A program made the position numbers and the translations under genes. A stretch of 64,000 nt of DNA, from assembly GCA_030848705.1 (NCBI GenBank), contig CM061243.1, forward strand, positions 114,972,674 to 115,036,673, in the 5' to 3' direction. This document shows, in pieces, positions 53,466 through 62,905 of this stretch; the first letter of the stretch is position 1; the number at the start of each line of letters is the position of its first letter. Below the pieces are notes generated by a model. It had not been told where the DNA came from, ran no database searches, and worked only from the letters and a program-made list of their open reading frames with translations. The DNA comes from Heracleum sosnowskyi. Lineage: Eukaryota; Streptophyta; Magnoliopsida; Apiales; Apiaceae.

Positions 53466-56290
53466 CTAGTCAAAACCAGAGATCATTCCTAGTTCATTTA
53501 CCAGTCTTGTAAATGTAGCTTCACTCAAAGGCTTAGTGAAGATATCTGCAAGCTGTTGTTATGTAGACACAAAATGAAGCTCAATATCTCCTTCCTCCAC
53601 ATGTTCCCTGATAAAGTGATACCTTATGCTGATGTGCTTGGTCATGGAATGCTGTACTGGATTTCCTGTCATAGAAATAGCACTTTGATTATCACAGAAA
53701 ATAGGTATTTTAGAGTACCTTAACCCATAATCCAGCAATTGATTCTTCATCCATAGAATCTGTGCACAACAGCTACCAACAGCAATATACTCTGCTTCTG
53801 CTGTGGATGTGGAAATTGATTTATGTTTCTTGTTGTACCAAGAAACTAGTTTGTCACCTAGAAATTGACAGCTTCCACTAGTGCTCTTTCTGTCAATCTT
53901 ACAACCTGCAAAGTCTGCATCAGAGTAACCAATTAACTTAAACTCTGATTCTCTAGGATACCACAAACCCAAGGTTATGGTTCCTTTGAGATATTTGAAA
54001 ATTCTCTTCACAGCTGTTAGATGAGGCTCTCTGGGATTTGCTTGAAATCTTGCACAAAGACAGGTTGCATACATGATGTCTGGTCTACTTGCAGTCAAAT
54101 AAAGAAGAGACCCTATCATGCCTCTGTAGTTTGTCATATCTATTGAAGCTCCTGTGTCTTTGTCTAGCTTAGTTGCAGTTGCCATAGGAGTTGTTGCAGA
54201 TGAATTATCAAGCATACCAAATTTCTTGAGAAGATTTCTGGTATATTTTGCTTGATTGATAAAAATCCCATCATTTGTTTGCTTTACCTACAAACCTAGA
54301 AAATAACTAAGCTCTCCCATCATGCTCATTTGGTACCTGGACTGCATAAGCTTGGCAAATTTCTTACAGAGTTTATCATTAGTAGACCCAAAAATTATGT
54401 CATCCACATAGATTTGAACTAAAAGCAAATCATCACCAGTATTGAAATAGAACAAGGTTTTATCAATTGTACCTCTAGTGAACCCACTTTCTAAAAGAAA
54501 TTGAGCCAGAGTTTCATACCATGCTCTAGGTGCCTGCTTTAGTCCATATAGTGCTTTGTCAAGCCTGTAGACATAATCTGGATGCTTGGGGTCCACAAAC
54601 CCTGATGGTTGTTCAACAAACACTTCTTCTTCAAGTTTTCCATTGAGAAAAGCACTCTTTACATCCATCTGAAAGACTTTAAACTTTTTGTGAGCAGCAT
54701 AAGCTAGAAAAATCCTTATGGCTTCCAACCTTGCAACTAGAGCAAAGGTTTCATCATAGTCAATTCCTTCCTGCTGAGAATATCCTTTTGCCACAAGTCT
54801 AGCTTTGTTCCTTGTAATTACTCCCTCACTGTCAGTTTTGTTTCTGAAAACCAACTTTGTACCAACAACAGATCTGTTCTTGGGTCTTGGTACAAGTTTC
54901 CAGACTTCATTTCTTTCAACTCATTCAATTCCTCATGCATTGCTGTTATCCAGTTAGCATCTTGAAGAGCTTCATCCACTTTCTTAGGCTCTGTTTGAGA
55001 TATGAATGCATGAAACAAACATTCATTTGTTGTAGCACTTCTTGTTTTCACACTTGCATCTGGATTTCCAATTATCAGATCAGGTGTATGAGCCTGAGTC
55101 CACTTTCTTGCTGTAGGTAAGTGGCTTCTTTCATCATTATTAGATTCCCCCCCTTGATCCATGCTCTCCTGATTTTCTTGTTGATCATTATTTTCTGAGG
55201 CTCCCCCTGAATTTGACTGCTCAGTGTTTGAACTTTCAGAGTTTAAGCCAGAGTTTATATCAGATTCTTCAGTTGACTCATTTTCAGAATGTGAGTCATC
55301 ATGTTGAGATGTTTCTGAAGTATCTTCATTCTCCCCCTTAACTGGTTCTCTATTATGTTCTGTCTGAGAAACTTCCTCAGTGTTTACCAGTAGAGGTTCA
55401 GAGTATGCTTCAACAGAGTTTGTTGGATTTGCTTCGTCAGAGTTTACGTCATCGGAGTTTAGATCTTCATTTTCAAAGCGTAGTTGATCATGATTTTCTT
55501 CATCTTCAATTCCAGTTATTTTCTTGTCATCAAATGACACATGTATAGATTTCATGATCACTTTAGTTCTCAGATTGTAGACTCTGAATGCTTTAGTTGA
55601 CAGTGGATATCCAACAAAAATTCCTTCATCAGCTTTTAAGTCAAACTTGGTCAACTGTTCAGGATGGGTTTTCAACACAAAGCATTTGCACCCAAAAATA
55701 TGAAAATATTTCAGGTTTGGTTTCTTTTTCTTCACCATCTCATATGGTGTTTTCCCATTCCTGTTGATCAGTGTAGCATTTTGAGTAAAACAAGCAGTTT
55801 GAACAGCTTCTGCCCAGAAATAAGTTGGCAATTTTGCTTCATCAAGCATTGTTCTGGCAGCTTCGATTAAAGTTCTGTTCTTTCTTTCCACTACACCATT
55901 TTGCTGTGGAGTCCCTGGTGCAGAAAATTCTTGTTTTACTCCTCTTTCTTTGTAAAATTCTTCCATTGTTGCATTTCTGAATTCAGTACCATTATCACTC
56001 CTGATAATTTTCACTTTATACTGTGATCCTTTGTCCAGTAGCTTTACATGTTCCATCAGAATTAAGGCAGTTTCATCCTTCTTTGCTAGAAAGTACACCC
56101 AGGTGTATCTAGTGTGCTCATCAACAATGACTAAAGCATATTTCTTTCTGCCAAGAGACATTACATTCACTGGACCAAATAGATCAACATGAAGAAGATG
56201 ATAAGGATCCACAACTGAAGATTCAGACTTACTTTTGAAAGATGACTTCCTTTGCTTGGCCTTTTGACAAGAATCACACAGACCATCTAA
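53466..56290 (-). pseudogene. Element 3 pol, truncated and broken
   Basis: Starts inside GAG-pre-integrase (KAKQRKSSFKSKS). Integrase [25 protein letters not shown]; a long acidic linker; [22 protein letters not shown] and [10 protein letters not shown]; RNase H GYSDADFAGCK and TAEAEYIA. A frameshift near 54905, TAG at 54288 and TAA near 53559 interrupt it; residual coding runs to a stop at 53466. Closely related to element 1 pol. Confidence 0.85.
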
Positions 56291-56950
56291 GCTGAGTATA
56301 GATTATCTATTTTAAAAAGATATGTTTTGAGTATTGGTTTATCATACTGATACCAAGGATTTCCAAATGATTACGAAGAGTATATGAGTATGATTATAAG
56401 TCATAAGGTATTTTAAACGGTATACTATTTTGGGGTTAGACCCTAGTAGTGTTAAAAACTTTGATCCCATATGGATTATCTTCCAAAAAGGTTTAAAGAT
56501 TTAAACTGGGATAGATTTCTTGCTGAGCACTATTAGCTCATTCTTGCTTTATTAAATATTTCAGCATGAGGAAAACATTGCCGAATCCACCTCGTGTTAC
56601 AAGAGCAAGGGAATGGAGAGACCACCCTGGAGTTAGTTGATGCAGGATGGATACTGTCGGGGGGAGCAGAATAGTTGCAGCTTGAATTAGTGAGAATTAT
56701 TCTGAGTGGGTTTGTATTACTAAACCTTGTATAGAATTGTGAGGTCTATTATTGTAACTTCAGGTAGATGTTGTAAATAATAGATGAGATCCGGGATAGT
56801 TCATTTGGATTGTAATAACAAATGTTGATTATTGTTGCTCATTTCCAAGGCTATAACTTGTGTGTGTGTGCGTAAGTGATTGGGGTCTTTGGAGTTGTAT
56901 TATAAGAATGTTGTAAGTAATGCAGGTATTGTATCATTGATGGAGCGTGA
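56291..56950 (+). repeat. Probable Ty3/gypsy LTR 3' part
   Basis: The text TTGCTGAGCACTATTAGCTC followed by a T-rich tract and TTTCAG, a TATTATTGTAAC-type region and the end GAGCGTGACA resemble LTRs of plant Tekay/Del-type gypsy elements, which often end in CGTGACA before the primer site. No second copy or internal region is present, so this is recalled resemblance only. It abuts the CACTA end at 56954. Confidence 0.4.
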
Positions 56951-57202
56951 CAACACTACGCCATAGATGGCCGGATGCAACACACACCTACTGTTACCTT
57001 AGACACAATTTCTGTTGCATCAGGCCTAAGGTAACGCACTTTTACCATTTCATCCGCCAATGTTACCTTTGACATAAAGTGCAACGCTTTCCTTCTCAAT
57101 GGTAACACAGGACTAAGTATTACATTAGGCCAATAGAGTAACACTAAATCAAACAAATGCAACACAAGAACCGTGTTACCTCAGCCTAACCAGGTGCCAG
57201 GT

Positions 57203-57550
57203 GTATGCCACGTCACGTGTGGGGCCCACATGTGGGGCCCACAACAAAATGCCACGTCATCATGTGCCACGTCACTTGTGGGGCCCACAGAAATGCCACA
57301 TCACCAGTGGGGCACGTCACTTGTGGGGCCCACATAACTGACACGTCACCTGTGAGGCCCACAAATTGCCATGTCACTAGGTGCCACGTCACTTGTGGGG
57401 CCCACATGTGGGGCCCACAGAATTTCCATGTCACCAAGTGCCACGTCACTCGTGGGGCCCACAATATTGCCACGTCACCTATGGGTCCCACTGTGCCACG
57501 TCACCAATAGGTCCCACTTTAGTGCCACGTCACTGGTGGACCCCACATTC
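57203..57550. repeat. Subterminal CACGTCA / GGGGCCCACA repeat array
   Basis: The word CCACGTCAC and one-base variants occur about a dozen times in 340 bp, mostly followed within 3-5 bp by GTGGGGCCCACA. Such subterminal arrays are the transposase binding regions of CACTA elements. Each CACGTCA also holds an ACGT core that plant bZIP factors can recognise. Confidence 0.8.
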
Positions 57551-57861
57551 TATTGCAACACTAAATCTTTAGCTAATGAAACACTAGATATTGTTATAAA
57601 TAGCTAATGTAACACTAATTCTACCTACTAGGGCAACATAAAATGAAATATTACAACATTAGTAATAATAGCAACTGCAACACTTAAATTCAAAAATTTG
57701 CAAGACCTGGTTGGTACATAATCAAATCCCTTTACAAAATAAACCAACCAATTCAAAGTGCAAAGTAATACAACTCCATCAGTCATCCAAAACCTAACCA
57801 AAATATAATCCAACCCCACCAGTCATCCGACACCAAAATATAATCTAACTCCTCCCATCAT

Positions 57862-58113
57862 TCACCACACAACACCAAGAAACAAAAGACAGAGTACAAA
57901 ATAAAACATACGACAAAAGATAACCAAAGTTTTAAAACCCAACTCCATAATAATTAAACTACCCCCTGTCCATGCTACTACAGGAGCCAAAACCGATGCC
58001 AAACTTGCAGTTTTACCATGCCTTCCTTTTAGCCATTCTCGACTATGAGACTTGCCATTAGCAATCAGTTCAGATGCATCCTCACTTGCAGCCACCTTCT
58101 TCTTAATCTCAAT
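57862..58113 (-). pseudogene. Possible TnpA-like (Transposase_24 type) exon
   Basis: After an acceptor (TTGTAG) the frame reads IEIKKKVAASEDASELIAN and then SHSREWLKGRHGK, which resembles the S-R-WLKGR motif I recall from plant CACTA ORF1/TnpA-like proteins. A possible upstream exon near 58420-58565 reads TESTEEDRKARLAFLKEKA and, in another frame, GAGNMHRVSKGVPEQ. The hydrophobic tail after about 57970 may be read-through into non-coding sequence. Tentative. Confidence 0.35.
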
Positions 58114-58940
58114 CTACAAGAAACAAATGTGTGAATCAAGTTAGTCATTCAATTATACAACGCAAGCACCTACATGTTTGTTTTTAGGTGTACTTTGCGA
58201 CATAATCGCAATATTATATTGTTGTTATATAGTATTTTCTACCAAATAAATTTGACCAAATAAACCAACATTGAAAGCCTTTCTATATCTCTTAAGTTGT
58301 AAAAGAAATTCGACCAAATAAACCAATCTTGATATTCGGCCAAATGAATATTGCTATACTTGCTACAGTATGAGGACACCTATACTACAAACTACATATT
58401 AGAAATTGTTGAATGAATACCTGCTCTGGCACACCTTTGCTCACTCTGTGCATGTTTCCAGCACCATCTATGCACTAATTGCTTTTTCCTTCAGAAACGC
58501 AAGCCTCGCCTTCCTGTCCTCCTCAGTACTTTCAGTGTCATTCTTTTCCTGACCTGTTTAGCGATCACGGAAGCTAATTATCTCCTCAAAGCAAACATAT
58601 AAACTATACCAGTAAGGCAAATATCAGTACTTCTGTTGGTGGGTGAATTTAAGCATTACCAATTATTTAAGCACTCTTAAACCGTCTCCACTGGCCAAAG
58701 TATAAAATAAGTACAAGTAAATTAAGTTTTGTAAACACAAATAGCGTTACATCAACGTATCAACAGAATTTCAGAAAGTCTAAAATTTCAAAAGAAGAGT
58801 GTATAGATAAGAGTCGGTATCTATCTCCAACTACCTAGTGACATCACATGTTCATAATTCATATTGTAGATAAAATAAATTCTAAAAGGTAAAAGGTATT
58901 CTAAAGCTTTTGAAAAAAAAAATAAGGCAAAAAGACAAAC

Positions 58941-60007
58941 CTTCAAAGAAGCTAATTCCCTGAGCCCCATTTCGATGAAAAACATGCTTTCAATATTTCC
59001 TTCTCTAGATAAATTATTGAAATCACGAACAAGGTTGCTCCTCTCTGAATCATTGCCACCTGCTTCAAATTACGTCCTAAACTAGTCAAACATATAGATG
59101 CAAGAAAAGAGTGTCTATAATACTATGCAAGTGAGAGGGGCGCACCATCCCAAGACTCTTCCTTGGCTTTCTGTCCAGCAGATATAATAACTTCAAAGGG
59201 AAGAGGCGCAAAAGATGACCAATGTTCATGCTTAGAAACAACAATATCTGCACAGATGCCTGTAAAAAAGGAAGACAACATAGATGCCATTGAGAAAATC
59301 TAAGAAATTTAACCCTAGCAATTACATATCAGCTAATCTACGCATCAGAAACATATTCTACGAATTTGAATTACCAGCTAACATCGCACTCCTGCCACTT
59401 GCATGCCATTTTAATCATAATCATTTATTTTAACATTCTTTAAACACTTCTTAGAAATATTTATATCCTAAAATGCAAATTCATACAAATAGTATAGCCT
59501 CGATGATTGGCCAATTGAACTGAACCCAGCTCCATAAATTCTTGTAAATTATTGATCATAACAATGTTTCAAAGAATTTTTGTGAACCAGATACTATTCA
59601 GAGACAAATTTATTTAACTCTGAATTTTTCTAGTAGCTTAGCAGAAGTGGATCAAATAGAAGAACTACTAACATAATAAAGTCTCCAAAAATCCGAACTT
59701 CAGGAAGATATTTACCGTATTTCAAAGCTAGCCCCCAGTAGAGAGCAAGCCAACATCTTTTTAGGACAACCTCCTCCTAGATTTAGAAATACAACCCATG
59801 ACCACCCCAAGGAGAAAGGATAGAAAAAAAGAAGGAAAACTTAGTAAACAGTAGGACAAAAAACTGTCAAGATTTTATAATGAATGGAATTCAAAGGACT
59901 ACCATATCTTCATGAGTCAATATCATTCTTTGTGTCATTGTGCGAAGAGCCTTTGCTTCAGATTCAGCTTCCCGTAGATGTTCTACAGTACTGACAGATT
60001 CAGTAAC
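58941..60007 (-). pseudogene. SCD2: Four exons of an SCD2-like coiled-coil protein gene
   Basis: Exons on the minus strand: 59903-60007 ([20 protein letters not shown]...), 59716-59776 ([20 protein letters not shown]), 59146-59259 ([20 protein letters not shown]...) and 58941-59059 ([20 protein letters not shown]). All have GT-AG borders and the phases join without a break. The text matches the conserved C-terminal region of plant SCD2 (stomatal cytokinesis defective 2)-type proteins as I recall it. Earlier and later exons were not found, so this is a fragment, probably captured by the CACTA element; a decayed or partly assembled host gene is the alternative. Confidence 0.65.
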
Positions 60008-62034
60008 CTATAATATATATACACGTGTACCTACATATGTTAGAAAATTAACATTTTAGAACTTACACCCGAGTGTCTTTAGTTTTATTGAATACAATTC
60101 ACTCATGTGTCAAAAATTTCCTCTTAAATGTGAAAACACTTACTATCAAGACCATTACAAGAGGCTCAAAGTTCAGATATCATTGCCAAGGTGAAGGCTA
60201 AAACTGAGGACATGGAACGCATGCTACTTCACTAATACAGACTTATCTTGATATGATAAATATTTGCTACTTAGGTAATCTGATGCTTAACAGCAAGATG
60301 TTGTGCTGCATCAACTCTTGATATGATAAAGAAAATGAAGTTTGTTTTCTAGAAAGGTCAGTATCACTGATATATGAAAGGTTTAAGACTTTAGGTTACA
60401 AGTCAGATGTCTAGAAGTTGAGTTTTCCTTGTTATGTAATTGCCTTTATAAAATAGTTTGAAGCACATTCTGCCATTGCCATGGTCATTTGGTTAAAAAT
60501 ATCATTTAAGGGTCTTTTGGTTCTTATATAGGGTACTGAGAGCATGTCAATTTACATCATATAGCTTTTCTGGTTTATATCTACATCATTGTATACATAA
60601 ATTGTACTAGCTTTCAATTATGCAAGTTTAATTGAATTATGCAAGTTTGTCAATTATATCTAGGAATTCAACTCTTCAGAAGATGCAAAAAGGAATTCTA
60701 CATATAGAAATCTTGAATACACCCGAGTGTCTTTAGTTCTCTAATGATTGGTTTATTGTCAAAAGGTCATGGGGAAAATAGTGATTTAGTTTCAGGATTT
60801 TGTAGTGTTTTTCAATTATTAACCACCAAAGTCTAGCCTCTAACATCTAACACATTACACATGCATCCTTTCTAAAATTAACTTGCTACGAAATCTAAAT
60901 TCAGTCAGCCAACGAATAACAGCCTTGCATATACCTGAAAAAATTGAACCATACTATCTTGCAAGCTGCCAGAGAACACGACACCTCAGAAGTCCAGTAT
61001 ATGCATATCGTTTTTGATTAGTTGCAAGTTGTAAGACAAGATACAATTCAATTTAGTGTCATGATGAATCTTGGATCTGAAGCAAGTGTTTTTTTTAATA
61101 ATATTACATATTTTTGAAAAATGATTAAAAAATGGTGGGAGAGTGATCCCAGGCATTCTTACATTCTACTTCAACTGTACAGGTCTAGCTGCACATGGTA
61201 CCTTGAGTTTTCAGTAGTTGAGTGACACTTCAAAACATATGCACCTGAAATATCAATTATTTGCTATGCTAACGACCCCATTATAACTAAGTCTTTGTGC
61301 TTAAATGGTATCAATGCGAGGGAGCCACTTTGAAAAGGATTTTGTTTCGAGTATCTCGAATTCGAACTCGTTCATAAATTAAATTGATAGCAGACTCAAA
61401 TTCAAAATTTTACAACAGACTTGTATCAAATATACAAATACATTATCAATCTGGTCTGGCTGCTGGCTGCAACTTGTAAGGACCTCACTCTACTACGAAA
61501 TGATTTCTTTTGTTTGGTCCCTTCTGTTCTTAGCTTTATCTACACAACAACAATCAAAACCTTGAAAACATATATCATCTCAGCTTCTCTAGCGTATAAA
61601 CCCTTAATCCAAGATATTATTGACGTTTTACTAAATATATCATGGTCATTGGCCAGTAAAAGCAACAGTATGCACAGACAAAAGATTAGTAACTTGACAT
61701 CACATTCAATTTAGGATTTGATTTCTTTTTAGAAAATTAACACATAATTCACCCTTTCATAAAGAAACTTAATGCAAAATGCAAGATGTGATCTTATATA
61801 CCTTATAAGAGCGTCCTTTAAATCATCGAAGGCTAGTGTGCATTTTGGACACATAAAACACAGGGTTTAAACCGCCTTCTTGAATGTCAAATTAACAAAA
61901 TCGACATGATACCAAAAATTGCACCCAATCCTTACCATTTTCATACCCTAGACATACGCTAGGGTTCAATTAACACACACACTTCTACATAAAGTTGTAA
62001 TATAAAATAGATATATTAGATAGAGAGATGATAC
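60008..62034. other. Non-coding stretch, possible gene-fragment introns
   Basis: Mostly AT-rich. A short plus-strand frame at about 60150-60226 (EAQSSDIIAKVKAKTEDMER) looks protein-like but has no clear splice sites. Two words (ACCCGAGTGTCTTTAGTT at about 60066 and 60721) repeat. Nothing else recognised. Confidence 0.3.
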
Positions 62035-62207
62035 CTTGGGGAACATCTTCGCTTTGGTAGAGAGATTTGTGGATGTCCATGGCGTAATCAAACATATTAG
62101 TGTTCGTTTGGGTAAAGCCCTCTTTCTTGGAGAAATTCAAGTAAGGGGAAGGCTAGATGCCTGTCAAGATTTGGGGCAATTTGTGGAGTCAAATCGTAGT
62201 TTGCCAT
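62035..62207 (-). pseudogene. First exon of eIF3e (translation initiation factor 3 subunit E), damaged
   Basis: ATG at 62207 opens MANYDLTPQIAPNLDRHLAF and continues LLEFLQERGLYPNE, matching the start of plant eIF3e/INT6. The expected next dozen residues are missing, and the sequence resumes in another frame as NMFDYAMDIHKSLYQSEDVP, ending at a proper donor (CAAG|GTATC). So the exon has an internal deletion with frameshift. No further eIF3e exons follow in the window. The 5' side carries a long (GA)n tract as a 5' UTR feature. Likely a captured or duplicated fragment, not a functional gene. Confidence 0.75.
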
Positions 62208-62218
62208 CTCGCTCGGAT

Positions 62219-62306
<88 letters not shown>
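62219..62306. repeat. (GA)n microsatellite
   Basis: About 43 uninterrupted GA units directly upstream of the eIF3e-like start codon; a second shorter GA run is at about 62543-62567. GA/CT tracts are common in plant 5' UTRs. Confidence 0.95.
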
Positions 62307-62309
<3 letters not shown>

Positions 62310-62699
62310 AAATATAGAAGATACCTATTTTTGAAGATGCCTTTATCGCGTTGGTTGCGTCTCAACAATGGCCAAAGAGAACAAATTAATCCCAAGTGAA
62401 AGTCCAAAATTACCTCGTATTGAGAGCCCTAATTTAATCCCCAAACCGAAAGCCCCAATTAAAACCCTAACTAAAAATTAAAAACAGAAGCAATTAATTG
62501 AAGAGTGAAGAAGAGCAATTAAGCAATTAATTCATTTGATAGGGAGAGAGAGAGAGAGAGAGAGAGTCAAGTTCTTCAATTCGACAAAGAGAGTCGAGAA
62601 CGAGAGTGAAGTGAGCTTCAGAGAGGGAGTTGTCTAAGCGAGAGGGGGCTGTAATTTTCGTTAAGAGGGGAAGTTGGTTTCTAATTTTCGTTTTGGGGG

Positions 62700-62905
62700 G
62701 AAAAGTGCCGCCCCTTTTCACACATTAATTCTTTTTATAAAAAAGGTTGTAACTTTAAATGAAATAAATATTTTACTTTATTTAATAATTTATGTTATTT
62801 AATAAATTACATTAAAAACAATTGTAACATAAATTTTTATAATTTAAAATTAAATAATATCTTACATTATTTAATATCTTACATTACTTAAAAAGTAATT
62901 TAAAA
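62700..62905. other. AT-rich junction before the satellite
   Basis: Repeated TTTAAT/ATTTAATA words, no gene. Its last bases partly resemble the end of a satellite monomer, so the array may start here in degenerate form. Confidence 0.35.

Larger units (their letters stand above)
48093..56290 (-). mobile_element. Sirevirus-type copia element 3, 5'-truncated
   Basis: 3' LTR at 48093-48587, polypurine tract, third ORF, spacer and pol follow on the minus strand. pol breaks off inside the GAG-pre-integrase domain near 56290, so gag and the 5' LTR are missing. The third ORF is fully open. Confidence 0.85.
56954..62900. mobile_element. Second CACTA element, left end and probable captured-gene interior
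   Basis: Starts CACTACGCCATAGATGGCC. The subterminal zone has repeated GGTAAC and GTTGCA words, then a dense CACGTCA/GGGGCCCACA array. Downstream minus-strand exons include one transposase-like piece, four exons resembling SCD2 and the first exon of eIF3e. No right terminus was found; the limit given is where the satellite begins, and it may continue past the window. Confidence 0.5.

Noticed and set aside
57203..57550. CRISPR-like appearance of repeated units with short spacers
   Set aside because: Repeats are irregular in spacing and sequence, lie beside a CACTA terminus, and the DNA is plant nuclear.
57205..57607. Several overlapping ORFs rich in His, Pro, Thr and Gly on both strands
   Set aside because: They are translations of the CACGTCA/GGGCCCACA subterminal repeats of the CACTA element.
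61421..61714. 97-residue plus-strand ORF
   Set aside because: No recognisable family, typical of AT-rich chance ORFs; no exon context.
62157..62407. ORFs with long Arg-Glu or Ser-Leu runs
   Set aside because: Direct translation of the (GA)n microsatellite on either strand.
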